Assembly: GCF_001514115.1 (NCBI RefSeq)
Contig: NZ_KQ948454.1
Coordinates: 296,852 to 360,851, forward strand
From: Streptomyces olivochromogenes
Lineage (GTDB): Bacteria; Actinomycetota; Actinomycetes; Streptomycetales; Streptomycetaceae
Length of the DNA: 64,000 bases
Direction of reading: 5' to 3'
The translations under genes and the position numbers were made by a program. The notes beneath the pieces are model-generated. The model was not told the origin of the DNA. It searched no databases and worked only from the letters and a program-made list of their open reading frames with translations. This document shows, in pieces, positions 9,099-19,081 of this stretch; the stretch's first letter is position 1, and each line of letters opens with the position of its first letter.

Positions 9099-9638
9099 TT
9101 ACTTACCCGCCTTTCCGACCTTGCGGCGGATGACTTCGCCTTCGTACTTGACGCCCTTGGCCTTGTACGGGTCGGGCTTGCGCAGCTTGCGGATGTTGGC
9201 CGCAACCTCTCCGACCTTCTGCTTGTCGATGCCCTCGACCGAGAACCGCGTCGGGTTCTCGACCTTGAAGGTGATGCCTTCGGGGGCCTCGACGGTGATC
9301 GAGTGGCTGTAGCCGAGCGAGAACTCCAGGTTGGAGCCCTTCGCCAGGACGCGGTAACCGACACCGCTGATTTCGAGCTTCTTCACGTAACCCGTGGTCA
9401 CGCCGGTGATCATGTTCGCCACCAGCGTGCGGGACAGGCCGTGCAGGGCCTTGTTCTGACGCTCGTCGTTCGGGCGGGTGACATTGAGAATGCCGTCCTC
9501 ACCCTTGGCGACCTCGATCGGCGCCGCGACGGTGTGGGAGAGGGTGCCCTTGGGGCCCTTCACCTGGACCGTACGGCCGTCGATGGTGACGTCCACGCCG
9601 GCGGGAACCGTGATGGGGAGCTTGCCAATACGCGACAT
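9099..9638 (-). CDS. rplF: 50S ribosomal protein L6 (uL6)
   Basis: A 179-residue L6 with two related domains: [20 protein letters not shown] at the N-terminus and the C-terminal signature [19 protein letters not shown], which binds the 23S sarcin-ricin region near the factor-binding site. It is followed closely by rplR. GGAGGAAA lies just upstream of the ATG at 9638. Confidence 0.98.
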   Translation of the reverse strand: MSRIGKLPITVPAGVDVTIDGRTVQVKGPKGTLSHTVAAPIEVAKGEDGILNVTRPNDERQNKALHGLSRTLVANMITGVTTGYVKKLEISGVGYRVLAKGSNLEFSLGYSHSITVEAPEGITFKVENPTRFSVEGIDKQKVGEVAANIRKLRKPDPYKAKGVKYEGEVIRRKVGKAGK

Positions 9639-9662
9639 AGCTGTTTCCTCCGTTCCCTTCCG

Positions 9663-10061
9663 TTACCAGACGTAGGCGAGAACTTCTCCGCCTACGCCCT
9701 TCTTGCCGGCCTGCTTGTCGGTGAGGAGACCGTGCGACGTGGAGATGATCGCCACGCCGAGGCCACCGAGCACCTTGGGCAGGGAGGTGGACTTCGCGTA
9801 CACACGCAGACCCGGCTTCGAAATCCGCTTGATGCCCGCGATGGAGCGCTCACGGTTCGGGCCGAACTTCAGCTCGAGGACGAGCTTCTTGCCGACCTCG
9901 GCGTCCTCGACCTTCCAGCCGGTGATGAAGCCCTCCTGCTGGAGGATCTCTGCGATGTGCGACTTGATCTTGCTGTGCGGCATCGCGACATCGTCGTGGT
10001 ACGCCGAGTTCGCGTTACGCAGACGAGTAAGCATGTCTGCGATGGGATCAGTCATGGTCAT
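9663..10061 (-). CDS. rpsH: 30S ribosomal protein S8 (uS8)
   Basis: A 132-residue S8, starting [21 protein letters not shown] and ending with [11 protein letters not shown]. The [12 protein letters not shown] region is the conserved C-terminal RNA-binding loop. S8 binds helix 21 of 16S rRNA and in E. coli is the spc-operon autoregulator. Whether that holds in Streptomyces is not shown here. It is 210 bases downstream of rpsZ, a gap with no gene. Confidence 0.98.
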   Translation of the reverse strand: MTMTDPIADMLTRLRNANSAYHDDVAMPHSKIKSHIAEILQQEGFITGWKVEDAEVGKKLVLELKFGPNRERSIAGIKRISKPGLRVYAKSTSLPKVLGGLGVAIISTSHGLLTDKQAGKKGVGGEVLAYVW

Positions 10062-10271
10062 GAATTGGCCTTCGGCCTCTCTCGCCGGGGTTTCCTGTAT
10101 GCGCCATCCCTCTCCCCACTCAGTGGCGGGACGGGTGCGGTGCGGGGACCTACGGCGTAGTAAGTCGTACGGGCGTCAGGCGCCCAACCCTCCTAGCCTA
10201 AGCCATGGAGGGCAGGGCACCTGACCGAACCCTTTACTTACCGAGAGCCCTGGAATCCCTTGTTGGGGGGA

Positions 10272-10457
10272 CTACCAGGAGCTCTTGGTCACGCCCGGCA
10301 GCTCGCCACGGTGAGCCATCTCACGAAGGCAGACGCGGCACAGGCCGAACTTGCGGTACACGGAGTGCGGACGACCGCAGCGCTGGCAGCGCGTGTAGCC
10401 ACGTACGCCGAACTTGGGCTTACGAGCAGCCTTGGCAATCAGAGCCTTCTTCGCCAT
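10272..10457 (-). CDS. rpsZ: 30S ribosomal protein S14 type Z (uS14), zinc-binding
   Basis: A 61-residue short S14 with two CxxC pairs (CQRCGRPHS and LCRVC) that bind zinc, as in actinobacteria and firmicutes. Streptomyces also carry a longer, zinc-independent S14 in Zur-controlled loci elsewhere (family knowledge). It is placed five bases after rplE, the normal spc-operon order. Confidence 0.97.
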   Translation of the reverse strand: MAKKALIAKAARKPKFGVRGYTRCQRCGRPHSVYRKFGLCRVCLREMAHRGELPGVTKSSW

Positions 10458-10462
10458 CTCGC

Positions 10463-11020
10463 TTACGCCTCCTTGAAGGGGAAGCCGAGGTGACGGAGAA
10501 GGGCACGGCCCTCAGCGTCGTTGGTCGCCGTGGTCACCACGGTGATGTCCATGCCCCGGGTACGGTCGATCTTGTCCTGGTCGATCTCGTGGAACATGAC
10601 CTGCTCCGTGAGACCGAAGGTGTAGTTGCCACGGCCGTCGAACTGCTTGGGGGACAGACCACGGAAGTCGCGGATGCGCGGCAGCGCGAGCGACAGGGTG
10701 CGGTCCAGGAACTCCCACATGCGGTCGCCACGGAGCGTGACGTGGGCACCGATCGGCTGACCCTCACGCAGCTTGAACTGCGCGATGGACTTGCGGGCCT
10801 TGGTGACGGCCGGCTTCTGACCGGTGATCGTGGTCAGGTCACGGACGGCACCGTCCATGAGCTTCGAGTCACGGGCGGCGTCGCCGACACCCATGTTGAC
10901 CACAATCTTGACGAGGCCGGGAACCTGCATGACGTTCTCGTAGGAGAACTCCTCAAGCAGCTTGCCCGCGATCTCCTCGCGGTACTTCGTCTTGAGACGC
11001 GGAGTCGTGGTGGTAGCCAT
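10463..11020 (-). CDS. rplE: 50S ribosomal protein L5 (uL5)
   Basis: A 185-residue L5, a 5S rRNA-binding protein that contacts P-site tRNA. It shows [20 protein letters not shown], the [26 protein letters not shown] region and the C-terminal [20 protein letters not shown]. Its start codon overlaps the rplX stop by one base, indicating translational coupling. Confidence 0.98.
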   Translation of the reverse strand: MATTTTPRLKTKYREEIAGKLLEEFSYENVMQVPGLVKIVVNMGVGDAARDSKLMDGAVRDLTTITGQKPAVTKARKSIAQFKLREGQPIGAHVTLRGDRMWEFLDRTLSLALPRIRDFRGLSPKQFDGRGNYTFGLTEQVMFHEIDQDKIDRTRGMDITVVTTATNDAEGRALLRHLGFPFKEA

Positions 11021-11343
11021 CAGATGTCCTCACCCGTCCGCTTGGCAACGCGAACCTTGTTGCCCTCATCGTCGAAGCGGTAACCGACACGCGTGACGAC
11101 CTTGTTGCCGTCCTTCTCCACGACGAGCTGAACGTTGCTCACGTGAATCGGGGCCTCGGTCGTGACGATGCCGCCGGCCTGGGAACCGCTGGCGGTCGGG
11201 CCGGCCTTGGTGTGCTTCTTGACCCGGTTGACACCCTCGACCAGGACGCGCTCGTCGCGCGGGTAAGCGGCAATGACCTTGCCCTGCTTGCCCTTGTCCT
11301 TGCCGGTGATGACCTGAACCGTGTCACCCTTCTTGATCTTCAT
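11020..11343 (-). CDS. rplX: 50S ribosomal protein L24 (uL24)
   Basis: A 107-residue L24 with the N-terminal KOW motif ([20 protein letters not shown]) and the conserved [12 protein letters not shown]. It starts 23S folding early in assembly and later lies near the exit tunnel. It is two bases from rplN and overlaps rplE by one base. Confidence 0.98.
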   Translation of the reverse strand: MKIKKGDTVQVITGKDKGKQGKVIAAYPRDERVLVEGVNRVKKHTKAGPTASGSQAGGIVTTEAPIHVSNVQLVVEKDGNKVVTRVGYRFDDEGNKVRVAKRTGEDI

Positions 11344-11345
11344 GC

Positions 11346-11714
11346 TTACAGCACCTCCGGCGCGAGCGAGATGATCTTCATGAACTTCTTCTCGCGCAGC
11401 TCACGGCCGACGGGGCCGAAGATACGGGTGCCGCGAGGGTCGCCGTCGTTCTTCAGAATGACGGCGGCGTTCTCGTCGAAGCGGATGTACGAGCCGTCCG
11501 GACGGCGGCGCTCCTTGACGGTGCGAACGATGACGGCCTTGACGACGTCACCCTTCTTCACGTTGCCGCCGGGGATCGCGTCCTTGACGGTGGCGACGAT
11601 GACGTCACCGATGCCCGCGTAGCGGCGACCGGAGCCACCGAGCACACGGATGCAAAGGATTTCCTTCGCCCCCGTGTTGTCGGCGACACGCAGTCGCGAC
11701 TCCTGCTGGATCAC
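11346..11714 (-). CDS. rplN: 50S ribosomal protein L14 (uL14)
   Basis: A 122-residue L14: [20 protein letters not shown], then [20 protein letters not shown] and C-terminal [23 protein letters not shown]. It lies at the subunit interface near L19. The start is GTG at 11714. Unusually, a 200-base gap with three strong hairpins separates it from rpsQ. Confidence 0.98.
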   Translation of the reverse strand: MIQQESRLRVADNTGAKEILCIRVLGGSGRRYAGIGDVIVATVKDAIPGGNVKKGDVVKAVIVRTVKERRRPDGSYIRFDENAAVILKNDGDPRGTRIFGPVGRELREKKFMKIISLAPEVL

Positions 11715-11786
11715 GTCTATCTCCTGATTGTCTGCCGGTTCCCGCGGGGATCCCTTTCGGGTCGCCCCGCGAGCCTGGCGGAACCG

Positions 11787-11910
11787 TCCTGCGGGTAAGC
11801 CCCGCAGGAATTACTTGGCCTGTTGAGGGAGAAAACCTCCGCCGGGGGCCGGGCACCTGACGGTGCGGCAGGCCCCCGGCGGGGGGCAACGGGGGGAGCG
11901 GGCCCCCCGT
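11787..11910 (-). promoter_or_regulatory. Three consecutive hairpins between rpsQ and rplN
   Basis: The rpsQ-rplN gap holds three perfect or near-perfect stems. In transcription order they are 11889-11896/11903-11910 (8 bp, four bases after the rpsQ stop), 11836-11850/11871-11885 (12 GC pairs plus flanking pairs, with a nested 5-bp stem at 11853-11857/11862-11866), and 11787-11795/11801-11809 (9 bp). They could act as partial terminators, RNA-processing barriers or 3'-end stabilisers that split the S10 cluster into two expression segments. Confidence 0.7.
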
Positions 11911-11914
11911 TTGA

Positions 11915-12199
11915 TTACTTCGCCTTCTCGAGGATCTCCACGATGCGCCAGCGCTTCGTCGCGGACAGCGGACGCGTCTCCATGAGGAGGACGCGGTCGC
12001 CGATACCCGCGGCGTTCTGCTCGTCGTGGGCCTTCAGCTTGCTCGTACGGCGGATGACCTTGCCGTACAGGGCGTGCTTGACGCGGTCCTCGACGGCGAC
12101 GACGACGGTCTTGTCCATCTTGTCGCTGACGACGAGACCCTCACGGGTCTTGCGGAATCCGCGCGCCTCGGTCGTTTCAGTCACGTTGCTCTCGCTCAT
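11915..12199 (-). CDS. rpsQ: 30S ribosomal protein S17 (uS17)
   Basis: A 94-residue S17 with a short acidic N-terminal extension and the OB-fold core ([21 protein letters not shown], then [30 protein letters not shown]). It is a primary 16S-binding protein of the 5' domain. Its start overlaps the rpmC stop by one base. It is followed downstream by three hairpins. Confidence 0.98.
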   Translation of the reverse strand: MSESNVTETTEARGFRKTREGLVVSDKMDKTVVVAVEDRVKHALYGKVIRRTSKLKAHDEQNAAGIGDRVLLMETRPLSATKRWRIVEILEKAK

Positions 12200-12423
12200 C
12201 AGGCGCTCTCCACCGTTTCGATGCCCAGCTCGCGCTCACGCATCAGGGTGTAGATCCGCGCGATGTCCTTGCGGACGGCCTTGAGCCGACCGTGGTTCTC
12301 GAGCTGACCGGTCGCCGCCTGGAAGCGGAGGTTGAACAGCTCTTCCTTGGCTTCGCGAAGCTTCGCGAGAAGCTCCTCGTCACCCAGTTCGCGCAGCTCG
12401 GACGCCTTGGTACCGGCCGACAT
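12199..12423 (-). CDS. rpmC: 50S ribosomal protein L29 (uL29)
   Basis: A 74-residue two-helix L29: [20 protein letters not shown], then [32 protein letters not shown] in the conserved core. L29 lies at the tunnel exit beside L23 and helps dock SRP and trigger factor. The ATG at 12423 overlaps the rplP stop by one base; a GTG one codon earlier is possible. Confidence 0.97.
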   Translation of the reverse strand: MSAGTKASELRELGDEELLAKLREAKEELFNLRFQAATGQLENHGRLKAVRKDIARIYTLMRERELGIETVESA

Positions 12424-12842
12424 CACGCTTCACCTGCCTCGCGCTTGACGATCCGGCACTTCATCGGCAGCTTGTGGGCTGCGCGAGTGAGGGCCTCACG
12501 GGCGATCTTCTCGTTGGGGTAGGACAGTTCGAACATGACCCGGCCCGGGTGCACGTTCGCGATCCACCACTCCGGCGAACCCTTACCGGAACCCATGCGG
12601 GTCTCGGCAGGCTTCTTCGTGAGCGGGCGGTCCGGGTAGATGTTGATCCAGACCTTGCCGCCACGCTTGATGTGGCGGGTCATCGCGATACGCGCGGCCT
12701 CGATCTGACGGTTCGTCACGTACGCCGGCGTGAGGGCCTGAATGCCGTACTCGCCGAACGAAACCTGCGTACCGCCCTTGGCCTGACCACGGCGCTTGGG
12801 GTGGTGCTGCTTGCGGTGCTTGACCCTACGGGGGATCAGCAT
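12423..12842 (-). CDS. rplP: 50S ribosomal protein L16 (uL16)
   Basis: A 139-residue L16 with [29 protein letters not shown], and the conserved [24 protein letters not shown] loop near the A-site tRNA elbow. It is a late assembly protein needed for peptidyl transferase activity. It follows rpsC by five bases. Confidence 0.98.
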   Translation of the reverse strand: MLIPRRVKHRKQHHPKRRGQAKGGTQVSFGEYGIQALTPAYVTNRQIEAARIAMTRHIKRGGKVWINIYPDRPLTKKPAETRMGSGKGSPEWWIANVHPGRVMFELSYPNEKIAREALTRAAHKLPMKCRIVKREAGEA

Positions 12843-12847
12843 GTCGG

Positions 12848-13684
12848 TCAGGCCTCCGTTCCGGTGCTCTCAGCCGGAGCGGCAGCCGCCGGAGCCTCGG
12901 CCTTGGGGGCCTCGGCAGCGGGAGCCTGCTGCGGCTTGCGGCCGCGGCCGCCACGCTCGCCACCACGGCCACCACGGCCGGCCGGGCGGTCGTTGCCGCC
13001 ACCACGGGCCGGGCGGTTGCCGGCGCGGGCAGCGGCGTTCTCGGCGCGGACCTCGGCGATGTTCTTGACGTCGCCCTTGTAGATCCAGACCTTCACACCG
13101 ATACGGCCGAAGGTCGTCTTGGCCTCGAAGAAGCCGTAGTCGACGTTCGCGCGGAGCGTGTGCAGGGGCACACGGCCCTCGCGGTAGAACTCCGAGCGGG
13201 ACATCTCGGCGCCGCCGAGACGGCCACCACACTGGATCTTGATGCCCTTGGCGCCGGCCTTCATCGTGCCCTGCATGCTCTTACGCATGGCGCGACGGAA
13301 GGAGACGCGGGAGGACAGCTGCTCGGCAACGGCCTGAGCAACCAGCTGAGCGTCGGTCTCGGGGTTCTTGACCTCGAGGATGTTCAGCTGGACCTGCTTG
13401 CCCGTGAGCTTCTCGAGGTCACCGCGGATGCGGTCGGCCTCGGCGCCACGGCGGCCGATGACGATGCCGGGACGCGCGGTGTGGATGTCCACCCGCACGC
13501 GGTCACGGGTGCGCTCGATCTCAACCTTCGAGATACCGGCGCGCTCCATGCCGGACGTCATCATCCGACGGATGGCGACGTCTTCCTTGACGTAGTCCTT
13601 GTACAGCTTGTCGGCGTACCAACGGGACTTGAAGTCCGTGGTGATGCCGAGCCGGAACCCATGCGGGTTAACCTTCTGGCCCAT
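12848..13684 (-). CDS. rpsC: 30S ribosomal protein S3 (uS3)
   Basis: A 278-residue S3 with [20 protein letters not shown], the KH RNA-binding domain ([20 protein letters not shown]) and the conserved C-terminal domain ([21 protein letters not shown]). From about residue 222 there is a Gly/Arg-rich then Ala/Pro/Glu-rich tail ([26 protein letters not shown]), longer than in E. coli (233 residues) but usual for streptomycetes. S3 forms part of the mRNA entry helicase. Its start overlaps the rplV stop by one base. Confidence 0.98.
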   Translation of the reverse strand: MGQKVNPHGFRLGITTDFKSRWYADKLYKDYVKEDVAIRRMMTSGMERAGISKVEIERTRDRVRVDIHTARPGIVIGRRGAEADRIRGDLEKLTGKQVQLNILEVKNPETDAQLVAQAVAEQLSSRVSFRRAMRKSMQGTMKAGAKGIKIQCGGRLGGAEMSRSEFYREGRVPLHTLRANVDYGFFEAKTTFGRIGVKVWIYKGDVKNIAEVRAENAAARAGNRPARGGGNDRPAGRGGRGGERGGRGRKPQQAPAAEAPKAEAPAAAAPAESTGTEA

Positions 13685-14031
13685 TACCGGGTTCCTTCCT
13701 TGCTGCTGACGACCACGGTGATGTGGCTGGTCCGCTTGCGGATCCGGTAGGCACGACCCTGGGCGCGCGGACGGAACCGCTTCAGGGTCGGACCCTCGTC
13801 GACGTACGCCTCGGAGATGAAGAGGCTGTCGGCGTCGGTGTGGTCGTAGTTGTGCGCGGCGTTGGCAATGGCGCTGTCAAGCACCTTGCCGACCGGCACG
13901 CTCGCGGCCTGCGGGGCGAAACGCAGGACCGCCTGAGCCTCCGTGGCATCCATGCCACGGATAAGGTCCACCACGCGGCGGGCCTTCATGGGCGTAACGC
14001 GGATGTACCGCGCCTGGGCCCTGGCTTCCAT
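13684..14031 (-). CDS. rplV: 50S ribosomal protein L22 (uL22)
   Basis: A 115-residue L22: [20 protein letters not shown], then the extended beta-hairpin region and C-terminal [22 protein letters not shown], which lines the exit tunnel near the macrolide site. I prefer the ATG at 14031, since GGAAGGAC lies just upstream and it begins the conserved region; an earlier start at 14061 would add ten residues. It overlaps rpsC by one base. Confidence 0.97.
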   Translation of the reverse strand: MEARAQARYIRVTPMKARRVVDLIRGMDATEAQAVLRFAPQAASVPVGKVLDSAIANAAHNYDHTDADSLFISEAYVDEGPTLKRFRPRAQGRAYRIRKRTSHITVVVSSKEGTR

Positions 14032-14072
14032 GGTTGTCCTTCCAGTGTCTGTCATGGTCATTCCACCCCGCG

Positions 14073-14354
14073 TTAGCGGCGCTTCGACTTCCGGTCGTCC
14101 TTGACGTGACCCCGGAAGGTGCGCGTCGGCGAGAACTCGCCGAGCTTGTGGCCGACCATCGACTCGGTGACAAACACCGGAATGTGGGTCTTGCCGTTGT
14201 GCACCGCGATCGTGTGGCCGAGCATGGCCGGGATGATCATCGAGCGACGGGACCAGGTCTTGATGACGTTCTTGGTACCGGCTTCGTTCTGAGCGTCCAC
14301 CTTCTTTACGAGGTGGCCGTCAACGAAGGGTCCCTTCTTGAGACTGCGCGGCAT
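14073..14354 (-). CDS. rpsS: 30S ribosomal protein S19 (uS19)
   Basis: A 93-residue S19: [41 protein letters not shown], and [17 protein letters not shown]. It binds the 16S head with S13 and contacts A-site tRNA through its tail. It lies in the standard rplB-rpsS-rplV order with 12 bases to rplB. Confidence 0.98.
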   Translation of the reverse strand: MPRSLKKGPFVDGHLVKKVDAQNEAGTKNVIKTWSRRSMIIPAMLGHTIAVHNGKTHIPVFVTESMVGHKLGEFSPTRTFRGHVKDDRKSKRR

Positions 14355-14366
14355 CTAAACCCGCTC

Positions 14367-15203
14367 CTAGCGCTTCTTGTTCGTCTTGCGGCGGCGGACG
14401 ATGTACTTGTTCGAAGCCTTCTTCGGCGAACGAGTACGACCCTCCTTCTGACCCCACGGGGAGACCGGGTGGCGACCACCGGAGGTCTTGCCCTCACCAC
14501 CACCGTGCGGGTGGTCAACCGGGTTCATCGCCACACCGCGGACGGTCGGGCGAACGCCCAGCCAGCGCTTACGGCCGGCCTTACCCCAGTTGATGTTGCT
14601 CTGCTCGGCGTTGCCGACCTCGCCGACCGTGGCGCGGCAGCGCTGGTCGACCAGGCGGATCTCACCGGAAGGCATACGAAGGTGGGCCATCGTGCCCTCC
14701 TTCGCGAGCAGCTGCACCGAGGCACCGGCGGAGCGGGCGAACTTGGCGCCGCCACCGGGACGGATCTCGATCGCGTGGATCGTGGTACCGACCGGGATGT
14801 TGCGGAGCGCCAGGTTGTTGCCCGGCTTGATGTCGGCCCCGGGACCGTTCTCGACGCGGTCACCCTGCGACAGGTTGCGGGGGGCGAGGATGTAGCGCTT
14901 CTCGCCGTCCGCGTAGTGAAGCAGCGCGATGCGCGCGGTGCGGTTGGGGTCGTACTCGATGTGCGCGACCTTCGCCGGCACGCCGTCCTTGTCGTGACGA
15001 CGGAAGTCGATCACTCGGTAGGCGCGCTTGTGTCCGCCACCCTGGTGGCGAACGGTCACACGACCGGCGTTGTTACGGCCGCCCTTGCTGTGCAGCGGGC
15101 GGACCAGCGACTTCTCCGGCGTGGACCGCGTGACCTCGACGAAGTCGGCGACGGAGGAGCCACGGCGGCCCGGCGTCGTCGGCTTGTACTTGCGGATTCC
15201 CAT
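14367..15203 (-). CDS. rplB: 50S ribosomal protein L2 (uL2)
   Basis: A 278-residue L2 starting [20 protein letters not shown]. It holds the two central RNA-binding domains and the near-universal C-terminal [28 protein letters not shown] region, whose His is close to the peptidyl transferase centre. It follows rplW by 39 bases. Confidence 0.99.
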   Translation of the reverse strand: MGIRKYKPTTPGRRGSSVADFVEVTRSTPEKSLVRPLHSKGGRNNAGRVTVRHQGGGHKRAYRVIDFRRHDKDGVPAKVAHIEYDPNRTARIALLHYADGEKRYILAPRNLSQGDRVENGPGADIKPGNNLALRNIPVGTTIHAIEIRPGGGAKFARSAGASVQLLAKEGTMAHLRMPSGEIRLVDQRCRATVGEVGNAEQSNINWGKAGRKRWLGVRPTVRGVAMNPVDHPHGGGEGKTSGGRHPVSPWGQKEGRTRSPKKASNKYIVRRRKTNKKR

Positions 15204-15242
15204 TTCTCAGTCCTCGTCCGATATTCGGACCAGGGCGCTCCG

Positions 15243-15659
15243 TTAGGAGGCCTGGCCGAAGATGTCGATACGGTCGCCCTCAGCGAGGGTCACGATGGCG
15301 CGCTTGGTGTCAGCACGCTTACCGAAACCGCTCTTGGTGCGCTTGCGCTTACCCTGACGGTTGATCGTGTTGACGCCGGTGACCTTGACCGAGAAGACCG
15401 CCTGGACGGCCTGCTTGATCTGGGTCTTGTTGGCGCCCGGCGCGACGACGAAGGTGTACTTGCCCTCGTCGAGCAGCGCGTAGCTCTTCTCGGAGACGAC
15501 CGGCTTGAGGAGGACGTCACGGGGGTCCGTGAAGCTCTTGCTCGCCGGCGTCTCGACGGTGTTCTTGCCCTCGGCCTCGTGGCGCTTCGCCTTGGCGACG
15601 CGCGCGGCCTTGGCGGCCTTGGCCGCCTTGGAGGCAATGCTCGGGTGACGCGTAGCCAT
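15243..15659 (-). CDS. rplW: 50S ribosomal protein L23 (uL23), with N-terminal extension
   Basis: A 138-residue L23. The family core begins near residue 45 ([20 protein letters not shown]) and ends with [18 protein letters not shown]. Before it is an Ala/Lys-rich segment ([23 protein letters not shown]) absent from the roughly 100-residue E. coli protein. L23 at the tunnel exit docks trigger factor and SRP. The start overlaps the rplD stop by one base. The extension is basic and could contact rRNA or nascent-chain factors (inference). Confidence 0.97.
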   Translation of the reverse strand: MATRHPSIASKAAKAAKAARVAKAKRHEAEGKNTVETPASKSFTDPRDVLLKPVVSEKSYALLDEGKYTFVVAPGANKTQIKQAVQAVFSVKVTGVNTINRQGKRKRTKSGFGKRADTKRAIVTLAEGDRIDIFGQAS

Positions 15660-16315
15660 CAGGCTTCGCTCCCTTCGGTGTCAGCGGCCTTGGGGCCAGA
15701 CACGAAGGACTCGAAAGCGGCCTGGGTGAAGACCACGTCGTCCGAGACGAGAACGTCGTACGTGTTCAGCTGGCCCGGCTCCAGGATGTGGACCTGGGGC
15801 AGGTTGCGCGCGGAGAGCAGCGCGGCCTCGTCGGAGCGCTCGATGACCAGGAGCACGTTCTTGCGCTCGCTGACCTTGCCGAGGAAGCTCTTGGCGGCCT
15901 TGGTGGAGGGGGTCTCGCCCTCGATCACGCCGGTGATGACGTGGATGCGAGCGTTGCGGGCCCGGTCGGTGAGGGCGTGGCGCAGGGCCGCGGCCTTCAT
16001 CTTCTTCGGGGTCCGCTGCGAGTAGTCACGCGGCGTGGGGCCGTGGACGACGCCACCGCCGGCGAACTGCGGCGCACGGGTCGAACCCTGGCGCGCGCGG
16101 CCGGTGCCCTTCTGGCGGTAAGGCTTCTTACCACCACCGCGGACCTCGCCACGACGCTTGACCTTGTGCGTGCCCTGACGGGCGGCGGCCAGCTGCGCGA
16201 CGACGACCTGGTGAAGCAGCGGAATGCTGATCTTCTCTACGTCGAAGATCTCGGCCGGGAGCTCAACGGTCCCGGCGGTGTCGCCGGAGGGCGACAGAAT
16301 GTCAATGGTGCTCAT
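15659..16315 (-). CDS. rplD: 50S ribosomal protein L4 (uL4)
   Basis: A 218-residue L4. The long basic tunnel loop is clear ([20 protein letters not shown], then [21 protein letters not shown]), with the macrolide-relevant stretch of normal sequence. In E. coli L4 also represses the S10 operon; there is no direct sign of that here. It is six bases after rplC and coupled to rplW. Confidence 0.98.
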   Translation of the reverse strand: MSTIDILSPSGDTAGTVELPAEIFDVEKISIPLLHQVVVAQLAAARQGTHKVKRRGEVRGGGKKPYRQKGTGRARQGSTRAPQFAGGGVVHGPTPRDYSQRTPKKMKAAALRHALTDRARNARIHVITGVIEGETPSTKAAKSFLGKVSERKNVLLVIERSDEAALLSARNLPQVHILEPGQLNTYDVLVSDDVVFTQAAFESFVSGPKAADTEGSEA

Positions 16316-16320
16316 AGTCC

Positions 16321-16965
16321 TCAGGCCCCCTTGGCCGCGGTGCGGACCAGGACGAGGCCGCCGTTCGGACCAGGAACCGCGCCCTTGATAAGGAGCAGGC
16401 CCTTCTCCGCGTCAACGGCGTGAACGGTCAGGTTCTGGGTGGTGACCCGCTCGTTGCCCATGCGACCCGCCATGCGGAGGCCCTTGAACACACGACCCGG
16501 GGTGGCGCAGCCACCGATGGAGCCGGGAGAGCGGTGCTTGCGCTGGGTGCCGTGACCGGCGCCGAGGCCCTTGAAGTTGTGACGCTTCATGACACCGGCG
16601 AAGCCCTTGCCCTTGCTCTTGCCGGTGACGTCGACCTTCACGCCCGCCTCGAAGACCTCGGCGGAGATCTCCTGGCCGAGGGTGTACTCGGAGGCATCCG
16701 CGGTGCGGATCTCGACGAGGTGACGACGGGGGGTGACGTCGGCCTTGGCGAAGTGACCCTTGAGGGGCTTGTTCACCTTGCGCGGGTCGATCTCGCCGAA
16801 GGCGATCTGGACCGACTCGTAGCCGTCGCTGTCGTTGGTACGCACCTGGGTGACGACGTTGGGGCCGGCCTTGACGACGGTGACCGGAACAACACGGTTG
16901 TTCTCGTCCCACACCTGCGTCATGCCGAGCTTCTCGCCCAGGATGCCCTTGATCTGCTTAGCCAT
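16321..16965 (-). CDS. rplC: 50S ribosomal protein L3 (uL3)
   Basis: A 214-residue L3 with [16 protein letters not shown] at the N-terminus and [36 protein letters not shown] in the conserved region reaching toward the peptidyl transferase centre, where methylated Gln is found in E. coli. It follows rpsJ by 17 bases as the second gene of the S10 operon. Confidence 0.98.
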   Translation of the reverse strand: MAKQIKGILGEKLGMTQVWDENNRVVPVTVVKAGPNVVTQVRTNDSDGYESVQIAFGEIDPRKVNKPLKGHFAKADVTPRRHLVEIRTADASEYTLGQEISAEVFEAGVKVDVTGKSKGKGFAGVMKRHNFKGLGAGHGTQRKHRSPGSIGGCATPGRVFKGLRMAGRMGNERVTTQNLTVHAVDAEKGLLLIKGAVPGPNGGLVLVRTAAKGA

Positions 16966-16982
16966 TCTCAGATCACCGATCC

Positions 16983-17291
16983 CTAGAGCTTGATCTCGAT
17001 GTCGACACCGGCCGGGAGGTCGAGTCGCATCAGAGAGTCAACGGTCTTGGGCGTCGGGTCGAGAATGTCGATCAGGCGCTTGTGCGTGCGCATCTCGAAG
17101 TGCTCGCGCGAGTCCTTGTACTTGTGCGGCGACTTGATGACGCAGTACACGTTCTTCTCAGTGGGCAGCGGCACCGGGCCCGCGACCGACGCACCAGTGC
17201 GGGTCACCGTCTCGACGATCTTCTTCGCCGAGCTGTCGATGACCTCGTGGTCGTAGGCCTTGAGCCGGATGCGGATCTTCTGTCCCGCCAT
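16983..17291 (-). CDS. rpsJ: 30S ribosomal protein S10 (uS10)
   Basis: A 102-residue S10 with [20 protein letters not shown] and [35 protein letters not shown]. It binds the 16S head and, as NusE, also works with NusB/NusG in transcription antitermination. It is the first gene of the S10 operon. Its leader carries a 28-bp element identical to one before rpsL. Confidence 0.98.
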   Translation of the reverse strand: MAGQKIRIRLKAYDHEVIDSSAKKIVETVTRTGASVAGPVPLPTEKNVYCVIKSPHKYKDSREHFEMRTHKRLIDILDPTPKTVDSLMRLDLPAGVDIEIKL

Positions 17292-17352
17292 GGCTACTCA
17301 GTAGTCCTTTGTCTCGTGAAAACGCTCTGGTGCCCGGGGGCAGATGTCCCGC

Positions 17353-17380
17353 TCTCCGACCCACGCGGTCGGGTGTGTCG
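17353..17380 (-). promoter_or_regulatory. Shared ribosomal-operon leader element, S10 copy
   Basis: 28 bases identical to 32313-32340 before rpsL, with the same orientation relative to the downstream gene. In the transcript it reads CGACACACCCGAC, then CGCGTGGGTCGGAGA, and can fold CCGAC/GTCGG around a 7-base loop or alternatively ACCC/GGGT. It lies 62-89 bases before the rpsJ start codon. It may be an RNA element in the leader of both operons. Confidence 0.75.
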
Positions 17381-17395
17381 CGCTCCTGCTGACAG

Positions 17396-17423
17396 GGATA
17401 TCCACAAGGGATTTCCCTACCAA
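17396..17423 (-). promoter_or_regulatory. Weak candidate promoter for the S10 operon
   Basis: On the minus strand TTGGTA (17418-17423) and ATATCC (17396-17401) are 16 bases apart, placing a start just before the 28-bp leader element. The match is only moderate. The remaining gap up to 17907 shows no gene or other clear promoter. Confidence 0.3.
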
Positions 17424-17907
17424 GGGACGCGGCTCAGCCCAAAAGACAACCGCAGGACCGGGGGCAGGCTGCATTCGATATTCCAAATGCGTGACCACCG
17501 GGCGCCTGGTCTGCACCCCGCTGACACTTCCCGGAAGATTCCCGTACGTCCGCCCGAGCGCTGCCTGACGACAGATCGGGCGACGAGTACTGTGGGACTC
17601 GCTTCCAGTCCTCCCGGCGGGAGGCGCGCAGCATCGGCACTCGACCGAGCAACTCCGACAGTCTGCCATACGGGGTGGGGGGCTGGCCAATCGAGCCGAG
17701 GATCGTACCCCTTGAGTGACGCAGGTCAAACCCTTGCGGCCCGCACGCCTCGGCGAGGACCGCTCCGACCGACCTCGGGGTGATCGACTCGGGCACCGAC
17801 TGACGGTGAGCAGTCGTCCATGCACAGTACGTGACGCCCATGAAGCCAGACGTACCGGTCGGCACCGGTACTGGAGGAAGTACCCCTTGCTCGGGGTCCC
17901 GGCAGCC

Positions 17908-18420
17908 TCACAGTTTGCCGGTGACGACTCCCCGCCAGGTCCACCCCGCGCCGAGGACGGCGTCCTGCAGGGGATTCTTGAGCTCAGAGCTGTCGAAGCT
18001 GAACGTCTCGGTCGCTTCGAGGCCGCCGCCTGTCCCCCCACCCAGCGTCCATTGCTTCGAGACCGTCTGCACCTGGCCGCGTTGGGCCCCGGCCGAGATG
18101 GCCAGCCTGGGGGTGTCGCCGACCCAGGTGACCTCGTACTGCTGGTCCAGGGAGCGGACCTCGTTCTTCTCCGGGACCAGGCGCATACGGACCTGGAACA
18201 CCCGACTCACCCGGGTACGGGCGAAGAAGCTCTGCCAGGCCGGCTCCAGCATCCGCCACTCCCCCACCAGGTCGGCGCCCTCCGCGCGGCCGTCCCGGAT
18301 GACGTACGGGACGTCGGAGCGGTTGAGGCCGAGCAGCGCCGCGCGGACCTCGGCGGCGGATCGCGGGGCGACACCGTCGGCCGGGCGCTTGGTTCCGGTC
18401 AGCTTGTCGAAGAGTCCCAT
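17908..18420 (-). CDS. Conserved actinobacterial protein of unknown function, last gene of a T7SS-like cassette
   Basis: A 170-residue soluble protein starting MGLFDKLTGTKRPADGVAPR with no signal peptide or membrane segment. The fold appears beta-rich in the second half (VFQVRMRLVPEKNEVRSLDQQYEVTWVG). I recognise this type only as a Streptomyces protein found beside WXG-like genes; it may act as a chaperone or accessory of the cassette (inference). It is 92 bases downstream of the 18513 gene and co-directional. A 616-base gap separates it from rpsJ. Confidence 0.65.
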   Translation of the reverse strand: MGLFDKLTGTKRPADGVAPRSAAEVRAALLGLNRSDVPYVIRDGRAEGADLVGEWRMLEPAWQSFFARTRVSRVFQVRMRLVPEKNEVRSLDQQYEVTWVGDTPRLAISAGAQRGQVQTVSKQWTLGGGTGGGLEATETFSFDSSELKNPLQDAVLGAGWTWRGVVTGKL

Positions 18421-18512
18421 GAGATCAACCTATGAGTGGTGGGATTGTCGGCGCAAAGATCTGCCGCTGCGTCGGGGCGCGCTTCGGCGCGGGTGCGCTT
18501 CCGCGGGACGCC

Positions 18513-19022
18513 CTATGAAGCTGCACCCGCGCCCGTGTCCGTGTCCGGCCGAACCGTGCGCACGAAGTCCCGGAAGTCGTCCAGGACGGTGGGGTGTTGG
18601 GACGCGGTGGCGGTCAGGACGAGGCGGATCACCGACCGTTTGCGCGGGTCGGCGACGTCCAGCATGGACAGGTAGACCTGCGACTGGACGAGGTCGCGCA
18701 GTAGGCCGCCGACGACAGCCGAGACGGCGAGCGTCTGCGTGAGGCCCGGCGCCTCCGCGGAGCCGATCTCGCGGCGTCCGGTGATCTCGACCGACATGGC
18801 GGTCTGACGCAGGCGCTCTACGGACTCCTGGGCGATCTCGGGCAGTGCCGCCGCGTCCGGACGGAACTCGCCGTCGATCGTGATGTTCGCGGTGAATCCG
18901 GCATCCGGGTGCGGATGCAGCGCCACGAACGCCGCACCTGGTGCGCCGGCTTCGTCCGGAGGTGCGGCGTGCCAGCCCTCCGGCAGTTCGAACTCGATCG
19001 GTACGGGCAGGGTCGTTGGCAT
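18513..19022 (-). CDS. DcrB/LpqN-like protein (no signal peptide)
   Basis: A 169-residue protein starting MPTTLPVPIEFELPEGWHAAP. The opening strand-turn-strand and FVALHPHPDAGFTANITIDGE, then a helix with ESVERLRQT and a C-terminal VRLVLTATASQHPTVLDDFRDFVRTVRP, resemble the DcrB/LpqN/DUF1795 fold. The name is by sequence pattern only. Unlike many family members there is no lipoprotein signal. It sits 59 bases after the putative T7SS substrate gene, so it may be that protein's partner or secretion chaperone, a role known for related EspG/DUF1795 proteins. Confidence 0.6.
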   Translation of the reverse strand: MPTTLPVPIEFELPEGWHAAPPDEAGAPGAAFVALHPHPDAGFTANITIDGEFRPDAAALPEIAQESVERLRQTAMSVEITGRREIGSAEAPGLTQTLAVSAVVGGLLRDLVQSQVYLSMLDVADPRKRSVIRLVLTATASQHPTVLDDFRDFVRTVRPDTDTGAGAAS

Positions 19023-19081
19023 CCAGGGCCCTCCTCTCTTACGGAAGTGTGCCTACGGCAGTCGGTCTGCGGGAGTGCGTA

